Part shown: positions 1 to 6,536 of the stretch, one piece after another | Layout of the letters: the number at the start of each line of letters is the position of its first letter | Position numbering within the stretch: position 1 is the stretch's first letter | IMG/VR virus record: IMGVR_UViG_3300042391_002233 | Coordinates: 1 to 21,228 of that record | Reading direction: 5' to 3' (one strand) | DNA: 21,228 bases | Source of the DNA: a virus | Translations under genes and position numbers: made by a program | Notes under the pieces: model-generated | Databases searched by the model: none | What the model saw: the letters and a program-made list of their open reading frames with translations, nothing else | What the model was told of the DNA's origin: nothing

Positions 1-31
1 AGGCCTACTTCGCTCTGCGAGCTACGAAGGG

Positions 32-99
32 CATTCTTCGCTTCCTTCTTCGCTACAATGGTTTGCCATTCGTAGCTTCCGATACGGAAGCGAAGAATG
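32..99. repeat. Nested inverted repeat next to the tRNA 3' end
   Basis: Two exact 14-bp inverted arms, CATTCTTCGCTTCC at 32-45 and its complement at 86-99, enclose a second imperfect pair (GCTACAATGG at 52-61 and CCATTCGTAGC at 66-76). The DNA can fold into one long stem. It sits just downstream of the minus-strand tRNA end and overlaps its CCA, so it could end tRNA transcription or be a dispersed chromosomal repeat. It lies on the chromosome side of the inferred attachment site. Confidence 0.6.
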
Positions 100-130
100 G
101 CGGACAGAGAGGGATTCGAACCCTCGGCAC
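98..130 (-). tRNA. 3' part of a tRNA-Ser gene; element attachment site
   Basis: Read on the minus strand, this segment ends in encoded GCCA (98-101), preceded by a 7-nt acceptor strand TCTGTCC (102-108). A complete T arm follows at 109-125: GAGGG stem, TTCGAAT loop, CCCTC stem. The G before CCA and the sequence style fit serine tRNA better than leucine. The anticodon arm, D arm and 5' acceptor strand cannot be found further along, so only the 3' end is present. A tyrosine-recombinase gene starts about 100 bp away, the classic arrangement of an element integrated into a tRNA 3' end. The shared att core probably lies within 98-125. The amino-acid assignment is tentative. Confidence 0.72.
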
Positions 131-190
131 AATACAGGGGGGTATGACGCTGTTTTTTGCTTGTAAATGCATTGGTGTGAATGTTTGTGA

Positions 191-219
191 TTGATTGGTT
201 TGTTACATGATGTTACACT
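191..219 (+). promoter_or_regulatory. Putative integrase promoter
   Basis: TTGATT (191-196) and TACACT (214-219) are separated by 17 bp, a sigma70-like arrangement. The predicted transcription start is about 226, the first base of the integrase ATG, which would give a leaderless message. Nearby GTTACA-type repeats (202-216) could be recombinase arm sites, but this is only a guess. Confidence 0.45.
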
Positions 220-225
220 ATTTAC

Positions 226-1245
226 ATGGCAAGCTACTATGAACGATCGGGAAGTAAATTTTACTACTTGCGTTACCAAACTGCAGATGGGAAGTGGCGG
301 GCGAAGTCGTCTGGTATCGTTATTGGATCGATGGGGGCTAAACGTAAGATTGTTCAGTTGGTTCAGGAATATACGTTGAATGAGAGCTGTTTTCATGATG
401 ATGGCGGCAGTGCTTTTTTTAGGAAGTGGGTAGTAGATTTTATTGAGTATAAATATAAAAATGAATGGACTCGTTGGAGGTACCGAAATGCTTGGGAGCA
501 TTTGAATTCTTTCTTTGACTCGAAGGGCGTTGCTCATCCAGGTGAGATCACTTATGCTTTGATCCATGAGTATATGCGGTGGAGGACGAATGAGGCTCTA
601 GCAGTAAAAGAGAAGCGGAGTTTGGCAAAGTGGAATACTGCGCTGGTGGAAACTCGGGTGTTAGGTGCTGTTATGCAGGAGGCAGTTAAGAGAGGTTACA
701 TTTTGGTGAGCCCTTGTGTCCGGCTTGGTCTGCCAAGACGGAATAGCAAGAGTAAGCGCGAGATCACGATGGATGAGCAAGAGCGGATCGTTAAGTTGTT
801 GCAAGGTCATGGTGTGTGGATGTTGGATTGCTTTATGGTAGCTATTAAGCAAGGATGTAGGTTGGCTGAAACTGCTGTACCGATTGCTCAGATCGATGTG
901 GAGGGGGAAATTATCGTTTTTAATGTGAAGGGAGGCGGACAGCACACGGCTCCGCTGCATAAGGACTTGGTGCCGTTGGTAAAAAAGCGCATTGCAGATG
1001 GCCAGTCGCTTCTGGTAGATGTCCCTCGCTACGCTGCTTCTGCTTGGCACAAGTGGTTCGCTAGGAATGAGTTTACTGGTTTAAGTTTTCATTGCACTCG
1101 TGTTACTGTTGTTACTCGCTTAGCGAGAGCTGGGATCAGTGAAGTTCAGACTATGCAGTATGTGGGGCACGCATCGGACGTGGTGCACGCGGTGTATAGG
1201 AAGCTGCGCCCCCCCGACTTGAGGCATTTGGGCGAACAGTTGTGA
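226..1245 (+). CDS. int: Tyrosine-recombinase (phage-type) integrase
   Basis: A 339-aa tyrosine recombinase that would insert and excise the element at the adjacent tRNA gene. The catalytic set is readable in the C-terminal half: Arg212 (GCRLAET), Lys235 (VFNVKGGG), the box H289-C-T-R292, His315 (VGHAS) and the nucleophile Tyr324 (AVYRKL). Residues 1-50 resemble the small N-terminal DNA-binding region of phage integrases, and about 60-165 is the SAM-like core-binding domain. The start at 226 is preferred because a -35/-10 pair places transcription start on it and no Shine-Dalgarno site is visible. An alternative overlapping frame starting at 191 has no recombinase features. The 3' end overlaps a convergent minus-strand gene by about 95 nt. 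The length is normal and no catalytic residue is missing, so the gene looks functional. Confidence 0.93.
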   Translation: MASYYERSGSKFYYLRYQTADGKWRAKSSGIVIGSMGAKRKIVQLVQEYTLNESCFHDDGGSAFFRKWVVDFIEYKYKNEWTRWRYRNAWEHLNSFFDSKGVAHPGEITYALIHEYMRWRTNEALAVKEKRSLAKWNTALVETRVLGAVMQEAVKRGYILVSPCVRLGLPRRNSKSKREITMDEQERIVKLLQGHGVWMLDCFMVAIKQGCRLAETAVPIAQIDVEGEIIVFNVKGGGQHTAPLHKDLVPLVKKRIADGQSLLVDVPRYAASAWHKWFARNEFTGLSFHCTRVTVVTRLARAGISEVQTMQYVGHASDVVHAVYRKLRPPDLRHLGEQL

Positions 1246-1402
1246 TTCGGAAGTCTTTTGCTGTCTTGTGCCATGCGAGGTAAAGTTTTACGGTGCTACG
1301 GCCGCCGGGCATATTGAAGCCATGTCTCTTGGCGGCTGTTAGGTATGCTCGATTTACTCCTAGTTCTTCTGAGAGTTCGGTGATGTTGAGAAGTTTGCTC
1401 AT
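1151..1402 (-). CDS. Small HTH protein, excisionase-like
   Basis: An 83-aa protein with an N-terminal helix-turn-helix-like stretch (about residues 5-30: NITELSEELGVNRAYLTAAK), followed by a basic wing-like segment with GGRST and YLAWHK. Small proteins of this style next to an integrase are often excisionases or AlpA-like regulators, so a recombination-directionality role is inferred. The ATG at 1402 is chosen because it overlaps the preceding gene's stop as ATGA, the coupling used throughout this operon; an upstream ATG at 1435 lies inside the preceding gene. The last 30 or so residues (Arg/Pro/Ala-rich) are antisense to the integrase 3' end and look less protein-like, so the useful domain may end near residue 52. 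No family is recognised with certainty. Confidence 0.6.
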   Translation of the reverse strand: MSKLLNITELSEELGVNRAYLTAAKRHGFNMPGGRSTVKLYLAWHKTAKDFRITTVRPNASSRGGAASYTPRAPRPMRAPHTA

Positions 1403-2025
1403 TTGGTTGCTAATTTTTGTTCGAGTGTTGCACATGCTTCAACAATAGGCATGAGGGTGGTGAGTATTTTTTCGATGTCATCATTGGGTAAGTTTTCTAG
1501 TTTCTCTTTTCCGATAGAGTGAAGCCAGCGATTGTAGTGGAAGATAATTGACGATAGTAGTGGGATGCCGCTGCCGGTCCCTGCTTTTTCCGCACTTTCT
1601 TTTTTTCGTATGATCTGGTTTGCAGCGATGGATTTTTGTAGTTCATGTGCAGACAGTCCATTTTTGAAGCTTTGTTCTGCCCATTCTGTGCGGCGATCTG
1701 GTGGACAGTGTTGCGCGAGGATGTAGCAATGCTCACTGGTTAGCGCGTATTGCTCTCTGAGTGCGCTTTCAATAGATTGTAGTCTGGTCGCTTGCGTGAT
1801 TCGGTGGAGATCGAATTGGCTTTGCTCTAGCGCCAGTGCGGTTTCTTCTTCGCCATAGTTTTTTTTGCCGTAAGTGATTAAGTCGGCTAGATAGAATAGT
1901 GTGGCGTTTTCTGCTTGCTTGACGAATAGAAGAGCAGAGAAAAATTCGCTCTTGCTAATTGGTGATTTCACTTCGAGGCCGTGGGCGCTGAAGGAGATGC
2001 TTGGTGGTATCATTATTGAGCTCAT
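1399..2025 (-). CDS. Helical protein of unknown function, phage/plasmid type
   Basis: A 208-aa, mostly alpha-helical soluble protein. Residues about 25-135 resemble a helical domain common in phage and plasmid proteins, in which a 'DWLNYGERKYGE'-like segment is followed by an RYELS-like helix and an 'ALPPE..D..L..A...GWSVRELR'-like segment. Here the equivalents are LADLITYGKKNYGEEE, QHCPPDRRTEWAEQ and GLSAHELQKSI. The last element resembles the ParB/KorB DNA-binding region, so DNA binding is plausible but unproven. It is the third gene of a four-gene operon, overlapping its neighbours by 4 nt (ATGA) on each side. No signal peptide or membrane segment is seen. Confidence 0.7.
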   Translation of the reverse strand: MSSIMIPPSISFSAHGLEVKSPISKSEFFSALLFVKQAENATLFYLADLITYGKKNYGEEETALALEQSQFDLHRITQATRLQSIESALREQYALTSEHCYILAQHCPPDRRTEWAEQSFKNGLSAHELQKSIAANQIIRKKESAEKAGTGSGIPLLSSIIFHYNRWLHSIGKEKLENLPNDDIEKILTTLMPIVEACATLEQKLATK

Positions 2026-2663
2026 GCTTTTTTGAGTGTGTTTTTAATTGCTGTTAGGATGTTGGCTGCTGACGCATTTTTTTTACGCCAGTGTGGAATT
2101 TCGTTTCGTTTGAGCAGTTTTGTATGCGCTGCTTCTGATTTTAGAAACGCTGATGGATTGAGGTTGAGTAGTCGCTTCCATGCTCTAACGGATTTGTTCA
2201 CGGCTTGTCTTGATAGACCGATTTTCGTGGCATACTCAGCTTGGCTATGTATGTCGTGGAGAGTGTGGAGGCCAGCCGCGAACGCTAACGATGCGGCTGC
2301 CATTTTTGGGTTTTTGCTACTGAGTAGTGCGCCAATGATGCTTTCCAATGTGTTGGCCTGTGTGGAAATTTGCTCATTGCGTAATTGTGCTTTGTGCCAT
2401 GCCATGATTCTTAGTGCTGTATCTTTGTTGACGTCGAATTCCTCCCTCAATTCGTCCAATGGATCTTCTTGGAATTCTGATTCGGTAGCGATGGCGTAGC
2501 TTGCTGGGTCAGAGTCGAATGTGGCTCCTGATGCTGTAACTTCATCGCATGGTCGTAGATGTAGCGCGGCTGCTTTTTCTGATTCGGAGAGTGTGTTTAT
2601 CCACTCGTCGAATTCTTTTTGAGCGATGTGCAGTTGATTTTTTCTGTGGCGATCGTAGTCCAT
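2022..2663 (-). CDS. Hypothetical protein with C-terminal sigma-like HTH
   Basis: A 213-aa soluble protein. The N-terminal third is acidic (residues about 50-80, rich in Asp and Glu) and probably flexible. Residues about 145-170 (AEYATKIGLSRQAVNKSVRA) form a clear helix-turn-helix of the sigma-region-4/MarR-like kind, and the tail is basic. A DNA-binding or regulatory role in the early minus-strand operon is inferred. Its start lies 1 nt from the upstream gene's stop (TGACATG), and its own stop overlaps the next start as ATGA. The start at 2663 is the first ATG after the upstream stop. I do not recognise a named family. Confidence 0.68.
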   Translation of the reverse strand: MDYDRHRKNQLHIAQKEFDEWINTLSESEKAAALHLRPCDEVTASGATFDSDPASYAIATESEFQEDPLDELREEFDVNKDTALRIMAWHKAQLRNEQISTQANTLESIIGALLSSKNPKMAAASLAFAAGLHTLHDIHSQAEYATKIGLSRQAVNKSVRAWKRLLNLNPSAFLKSEAAHTKLLKRNEIPHWRKKNASAANILTAIKNTLKKA

Positions 2664-2664
2664 G

Positions 2665-2841
2665 TCAATCGGGGATCGTTCGGATTTCTAGCTCCATTTC
2701 AATATCTACATAGATTTTGGCGTCTTCTGGAGGAGTGTTGTGGCCTGTCCGCAGAGCGCGAATGAAATCGATTATTTGCTTGCTTACGCGTTCGGGAATA
2801 GGTGCGGCAGTGGTTGTGTGATCGGCTACTCTTGTCGTCAT
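2665..2841 (-). CDS. Small 58-aa protein, first gene of the minus-strand operon
   Basis: A 58-aa frame beginning MTTRVADHTTTAAP and ending EIRTIPD. It has one predicted amphipathic helix (about 18-32, SKQIIDFIRALR) and an acidic C-terminal half (VDIEMELEI). The case for a real gene is position: it fills the gap between the divergent promoter region and the 213-aa gene exactly, ends 1 nt before the next ATG, and its ATG lies just downstream of a candidate minus-strand -10 (2855-2850). No function can be assigned. Being first behind the repressor-controlled promoter, it may be an early regulator or toxin-type protein, but nothing in the sequence shows that. Confidence 0.62.
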   Translation of the reverse strand: MTTRVADHTTTAAPIPERVSKQIIDFIRALRTGHNTPPEDAKIYVDIEMELEIRTIPD

Positions 2842-2849
2842 AAGTAATA

Positions 2850-2878
2850 ATTGTATATTTTTTTACTTACTTGCAAGA
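2850..2878 (-). promoter_or_regulatory. Putative divergent promoter for the minus-strand operon
   Basis: On the minus strand, TACAAT (2855-2850) is a good -10. A -35 is less clear: TTGCAA (2876-2871) is 15 bp away and TCTTGC (2878-2873) is 17 bp away. Transcription would start near 2843, only about two bases before the ATG at 2841, again nearly leaderless. No Shine-Dalgarno sequence is present. Confidence 0.4.
2870..2877. promoter_or_regulatory. Candidate operator, CTTGCAAG palindrome
   Basis: An 8-bp perfect palindrome lies between the two divergent promoters and overlaps the -35 of the minus-strand one. A related TTGCAT half lies at 2885-2890. The divergently transcribed XRE-type repressor is the natural candidate to bind here and switch between the two operons. 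This is position-based inference. Confidence 0.3.
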
Positions 2879-2884
2879 AAAATG

Positions 2885-2913
2885 TTGCATTTTTTTATTT
2901 TTGTTATTATAAT
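2885..2913 (+). promoter_or_regulatory. Sigma70-type promoter of the repressor gene
   Basis: TTGCAT (2885-2890), exactly 17 bp, then a perfect TATAAT (2908-2913). Transcription should start around 2920, about three bases before the ATG at 2923, so the transcript would be leaderless or nearly so. This is the best -35/-10 match in the window. Confidence 0.72.
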
Positions 2914-2922
2914 AGCAAACAA

Positions 2923-3321
2923 ATGAAAGTTGAAAGTTCTCCTTCAAATCACGCTATTACTCTACGTTCTATATTAAAGAATAGAAAAATCAGTTATTCT
3001 GACTTTGGGAAGATGGCAGATCTCTCTCGCGCTGACATATCAAATATTATTAGTGGCAAAAGGGTAGTAGGAAATAAACTGCTGCAAAAAATAGTAACTG
3101 CGTTGGGCGGTGTTGATGGTGCAAAATTTGCAGAGATTTACTTTATTGATATTTTACCGACTGATTTCGCATGTGTTGTTCATGTAAATGTGGACGACCA
3201 GGCGAAGAAAGAACGGGGTGATCCCGAGACTGAGTGGGCATTAGATACATTAGCTAATGCAATGAAAGTTAATGAGCACCTAGCTAAAGTGATCATGAAT
3301 TTAGCCCGTTGTCATGGTTAG
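2923..3321 (+). CDS. XRE-family (Cro/CI-like) transcriptional regulator
   Basis: A 132-aa protein whose residues about 10-60 form a canonical XRE helix-turn-helix: LRSILKNRKISYSDFGKMA, then LSRADISNIISGKR with the typical SxxxISxxxxGxR pattern, then a helix with LLQKIVTAL. The C-terminal 70 residues are probably a dimerisation part without a recognisable peptidase. The ATG at 2923 is chosen over an in-frame extension to 2851 because a strong promoter (TATAAT ending at 2913) would start transcription just upstream. By position it is probably the repressor keeping the element quiet, acting on the divergent early operon. It is followed by an intrinsic terminator, so it is likely monocistronic. 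Confidence 0.82.
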   Translation: MKVESSPSNHAITLRSILKNRKISYSDFGKMADLSRADISNIISGKRVVGNKLLQKIVTALGGVDGAKFAEIYFIDILPTDFACVVHVNVDDQAKKERGDPETEWALDTLANAMKVNEHLAKVIMNLARCHG

Positions 3322-3346
3322 CCCCGCACCCCCTTATATGTCTTCT

Positions 3347-3375
3347 AAGCCACCTACTCTCTAGGTGGCTTTTTT
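3347..3375 (+). terminator. Rho-independent terminator after the repressor gene
   Basis: A 10-bp perfect stem, AAGCCACCTA (3347-3356) and TAGGTGGCTT (3362-3371), with a 5-nt loop, running directly into a T tract (3370-3375). It lies 26 bp after the repressor stop codon. Confidence 0.88.
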
Positions 3376-3806
3376 ATTGCGTTGATCAGGCAGGGTTTGG
3401 CAGAGTGTTCCTTTGAACCCTGACATAGTATTTCTTATATTCCACAATGGTTGTATGTTTGATAGGCAAGGGTGGAAAGGGTAGGTAAGGGTATCTACCG
3501 CATGTATGGGTAATTGATTGATTACATATATTTATATGTAACTTCTGGATACCCTACCCATCCCTTCCCTCCCCTGTTCTATCTTGACGAGATCATCTAG
3601 TGCCTCGATTAAAAACAAGCCACCACGGTAAAAGGAATCTCTTTGTTTCTGGCTGTATGCAGGTTAGCGTAAGCGCCCGTTATGTCTTTATGGGGCATGT
3701 TTTTTCTGGTGTCCCATGTTTGGGTTGGGGTGTCGTTCAACCCTGTCCTCAACCCTGCCCTGCGACATGCGTGAGGCATTGTCTCAGTTGACCGTTACGT
3801 AACGGT
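3376..3806. other. Non-coding, repeat-rich region before the terminase genes
   Basis: About 430 bp without a convincing gene. AACCCTG occurs at 3416 and twice 12 bp apart (3739, 3751), with its complement CAGGGTT at 3391-3397. An imperfect inverted repeat pairs the G-rich 3477-3496 with the C-rich 3547-3566. An AT-rich hairpin TACATATA-TT-TATATGTA lies at 3523-3540. A perfect 16-bp palindrome closes the region. Packaging sites (cos or pac) usually lie just upstream of small-terminase genes, and iteron-like repeats also fit an origin. Either role is possible; neither is proven. Confidence 0.45.
3791..3806. repeat. Dispersed palindrome, copy 1 (perfect 16 bp)
   Basis: ACCGTTACGTAACGGT, a perfect palindrome, ends on the base before the small-terminase ATG and occupies the place of a ribosome binding site. 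The same core recurs at 9918-9933 and 20350-20363. Confidence 0.85.
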
Positions 3807-4406
3807 ATGGAAGAAATTATCGATGTGGAAGCCGAAGTTGTTAGCGAAGAAACGCTTTCAGTTTGGGCAAAAAATCAAATCGAGTTAGCAGATGCTTTGG
3901 GCTGCGATCGCAAAACGATAAGCCGGTGGTTAAAAGAGAAAGATCCAGAGTGTCCGGGCAAAATGTCTGATGGTAGATATAACATCACGCTCTGGCGATT
4001 GTGGGTTGAGAAGAAAGGGAAAAAGCCCTCAGCGCGGTTAGGTGGCGATAAGGGCTCTGTCGAGTTGGAGATTTTACGGCTGAAAAAACAAAAGCTGGAA
4101 ATGGAAAATGCACAGATGCGTGGCCAGCTCATTGATGTTGATGAATGCAGCCGCTTACTGGCCGACATGGTGCGCGCTGCTTATGAGTCCATGCGCGGAG
4201 CTAAACATACTTTAGCGAGTCAAGTAGTGGGAGTGTCTATCGCGGAGGCTTCTAAGCGTATTCAGCGCGATTTAGACGAAAGACTGCTCACACTCTCGCT
4301 TGGTGAATGGGCAAAAAAAAAACCATTTTGGGCGAACATTTGTGCGACGCTTGGCGACCTGCACAAGACGTTTCTCCTTGGCGATGGGCAGAGAGAAATG
4401 TCGTAG
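3807..4406 (+). CDS. Terminase small subunit-like protein
   Basis: A 199-aa protein. Residues about 22-45 form a helix-turn-helix (KNQIELADALGCDRKTISRW) followed by a basic, wing-like segment. This Nu1-like arrangement is typical of phage small terminases that bind the packaging site. A helical middle part (ILRLKKQKLEMENAQMRGQL, then LIDVDE) is the usual link between DNA-binding and oligomerisation parts. It lies directly upstream of, and overlaps by 100 nt, the large-terminase frame. The start is immediately preceded by a 16-bp palindrome with no Shine-Dalgarno site. After the A10 run (4313-4322) the last 28 residues look weaker; in the -1 frame the same DNA encodes typical large-terminase N-terminal sequence. 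The true C-terminus may therefore be shorter, or a shifted product may be made. Confidence 0.75.
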   Translation: MEEIIDVEAEVVSEETLSVWAKNQIELADALGCDRKTISRWLKEKDPECPGKMSDGRYNITLWRLWVEKKGKKPSARLGGDKGSVELEILRLKKQKLEMENAQMRGQLIDVDECSRLLADMVRAAYESMRGAKHTLASQVVGVSIAEASKRIQRDLDERLLTLSLGEWAKKKPFWANICATLGDLHKTFLLGDGQREMS

Positions 4407-6115
4407 TTCCTTTATCGGCGGCTGGTCAGAAGTGGAGCAGTGAAGATGCGCGATTCGTAAGGCGAATCATGGAATGCTTTGCCGATGAAGGGATCAATGA
4501 GATTACCTGCATGTGCTCGGCGCAAAGCGCGAAAACACTAACGATTCTGGTATTGATGTGCTGGGCAATCGCGGAGGATCCTGGCCCGATTTTGTGGGTT
4601 ACGTCGAGTGAGAAAGAAGGGAAGAAACTTTCGAAAAGTAGGCTCATGCCATTGCTCGAACGCTGTGCACCAGTAGCGGCCAAGATGCCGCAATCTAAGA
4701 CTCACAAGACGACGTTAGAGATTTACTTCCCCGGTGCGCCGTTAGTGATTGTTGGATGCGAGGCTGAGGCTGGATTGCAATCAACGCCGTATCGCTATGT
4801 GTTTTGCGACGAGGCTCGGCAATATCCGACAGGCGCACTGGAGATGCTATCGAAGCGTTTTCGGAGTTATCCGCACAACTACAAAAAAGTCATTATCTCT
4901 ACTCCGGATATGGAGGGAGACGCATTACATCGCGCGTTTTTAGCTGGCAGCCAAGAGCGATGGCACCTCAAATGTCCGAAGTGCGGTGATGAACACGAAA
5001 TTACGTGGGGAGATAAATTGAGTGTGGGCGGCTTGAAATGGGATAAAAATGCACAGACGTTCGATGATATTAAAAACACTTACCGCTTTGATGAATTGGA
5101 CAAGACGGTGAGATATTGTTGTTGGAGCGAAGCGTGCGATCACACATGGAAAGATATCACGTCCGATCGCAAATACATCAGCACTGAGGGCCGGTGGGTA
5201 GCGATGAATGAGAATGCTCCATCGAACTCCGTGAGCTTTACATGGGGTGCAATCTTGCCGTGGTGGGCATCGATGACTTCACAAGTCAGAGAGTTTTTGG
5301 CGGCGAAGTCTGCGCTGGAGTGGGCTGATACCGCGCCGCTGAAAGATCACATGAACGAGACGCGAGGGCAGGTTTGGACTGATCAATATGTTTATACAAG
5401 TGGTGAAAAATACATCGAAGATCGTATTGTTGCGTATGATCCGGAAAGTGAATGGTTAGAAGAACAACGTCGAATCATGACAGTGGACGTGCAAGGCAAA
5501 GGTGGCCGTCACTTCTACATTGTGATTCGCGCATGGAGCTTTCGTGGGTGGAGCCGATTGATCATGAATGGCGTGTTGTGGAGCTGGGAGGAAATCGCTT
5601 TAGTCGCGGCACAATGGAAAGTGGATCCAGTAAACGTCGTTATCGACTCTGGTGCGTGGGCTCCGGAGGTTTATAAGCAAGTGGTGGCGAGTGGCTATCG
5701 CTACAAAGCATTTAAGGGAGACGACAAAGACACTTATCGAATCGCTGGGAAAAGTTACATTTACAACATCACGAAAGCGGATCCAGCGATCGGCACTGCT
5801 GATCAAGGGAGAGTTAGGCCGATTGATTTGGTGTTGTGGGCGAAGTATGGTGCGCTGTCACGGCTTCACGCATTCATGCACGGTGACTTAGGCAAATGGG
5901 AAATCCATGCCGCGGCGAGTGCTGAGTATAAAATGCAAGTCACTTCGTGGGATAGACGAGCAAGATCATCACGCGATGGTTCTCAATTCATGGAGTGGTA
6001 TCAGAAAAATGCACGACAAGATCACTACGCTGACTGTGAGCAGATGCAGGTAATCGCCGCGGCCGTCACGGGATTGTTGAGTGAGCCAGGAGAGATGCCG
6101 CTGTTTGGCGACTGA
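4307..6115 (+). CDS. Phage terminase large subunit, GpA-like
   Basis: A 602-aa ATPase-nuclease that would package DNA into a capsid. The N-terminal segment WRPAQDVSPWRWAERNVVVP is typical of lambda GpA-type large terminases. The Walker A position is C70-SAQSAK-T77, a variant lacking the usual glycine; Walker B is YVFCDEA, with Asp168 and Glu169. A zinc-finger-like part near residue 220 carries CPKCG and, further on, CCWSEACDH. The nuclease domain begins with the Asp394 motif (VDVQGKGG), followed by Asp447 (VVIDSGAW) and the C-terminal DHYADCEQ (572-579). The length is normal for the family. The frame overlaps the small subunit and has no Shine-Dalgarno site at its ATG. It ends at TGA immediately abutting the stop of the convergent next gene, so no head or portal genes follow. 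Confidence 0.9.
   Translation: MGKKKTILGEHLCDAWRPAQDVSPWRWAERNVVVPLSAAGQKWSSEDARFVRRIMECFADEGINEITCMCSAQSAKTLTILVLMCWAIAEDPGPILWVTSSEKEGKKLSKSRLMPLLERCAPVAAKMPQSKTHKTTLEIYFPGAPLVIVGCEAEAGLQSTPYRYVFCDEARQYPTGALEMLSKRFRSYPHNYKKVIISTPDMEGDALHRAFLAGSQERWHLKCPKCGDEHEITWGDKLSVGGLKWDKNAQTFDDIKNTYRFDELDKTVRYCCWSEACDHTWKDITSDRKYISTEGRWVAMNENAPSNSVSFTWGAILPWWASMTSQVREFLAAKSALEWADTAPLKDHMNETRGQVWTDQYVYTSGEKYIEDRIVAYDPESEWLEEQRRIMTVDVQGKGGRHFYIVIRAWSFRGWSRLIMNGVLWSWEEIALVAAQWKVDPVNVVIDSGAWAPEVYKQVVASGYRYKAFKGDDKDTYRIAGKSYIYNITKADPAIGTADQGRVRPIDLVLWAKYGALSRLHAFMHGDLGKWEIHAAASAEYKMQVTSWDRRARSSRDGSQFMEWYQKNARQDHYADCEQMQVIAAAVTGLLSEPGEMPLFGD
4313..4322 (+). promoter_or_regulatory. A10 slippage run joining the terminase frames
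   Basis: Ten consecutive A lie in the overlap of the two terminase genes. In the small-subunit frame they are read GCA AAA AAA AAA. A -1 slip moves the reading exactly into the large-subunit frame (KKK then TILGEHLC). This could be programmed slippage, a simple overlap, or a sequencing error in a homopolymer. Confidence 0.4.
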
Positions 6116-6490
6116 TCATTTCATCAAATCGAAAATCAGTGGCTTGAGAATTTCATCTGGCTCATCGCTTTTTACGTTTCGAGAAAAGACAGAGAGGGAA
6201 ATATACCAAGGTTCCTCAATTTTGTAATATTTCTCCAGCGCGATTTCGATCGCGTTGGTGTCTTCACTTTTTATTACATCGAGCGAGTCAAGGTATTCTT
6301 GAAACTTGGCGGGAAGTCTTACGGATGCACAAGGAAACCATTTTTCTTGTGGCAGGGTCAATGGATCGATGTAGGTGATTTTTTCATCATCATCATCGCC
6401 CGTCTCATATCCATTTTCACGGAAAAGTTGGTTGATGAATTCGATGGTCTCTTCGACGGAAGTAAATGGATTTTTGGAAGAATGGGGCAT
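6116..6490 (-). CDS. Hypothetical acidic protein, 124 aa
   Basis: A soluble, acidic 124-aa protein with an EEPWYISLSVF stretch that may be a beta-hairpin, and an Asp-rich loop (GDDDDEK, about 31-37). I do not recognise a family. It lies 46 nt downstream of the SNF2-like helicase gene on the same strand and is probably the last gene of that transcript. Its stop codon directly abuts the stop of the large-terminase gene on the other strand (shared TGATCA), leaving no room for a terminator, so the two transcripts must run into each other. No signal peptide or membrane helix is seen. Confidence 0.62.
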   Translation of the reverse strand: MPHSSKNPFTSVEETIEFINQLFRENGYETGDDDDEKITYIDPLTLPQEKWFPCASVRLPAKFQEYLDSLDVIKSEDTNAIEIALEKYYKIEEPWYISLSVFSRNVKSDEPDEILKPLIFDLMK

Positions 6491-6536
6491 GTTGTTGGGA
6501 CAGTATTGAATAATCGTGGCAGCGTGAGTCCTGCCA

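Noticed and set aside
22-567. 181-aa minus-strand frame over the tRNA end and integrase start
   Set aside because: It crosses the tRNA fragment and the integrase 5' end and has a composition typical of an antisense frame.
3600-3791. 63-aa open frame (GTG start) upstream of the small terminase
   Set aside because: It runs through the repeated AACCCTG and palindrome-rich DNA, has low-complexity Cys/Pro-rich sequence, no ribosome site and no resemblance to any family.
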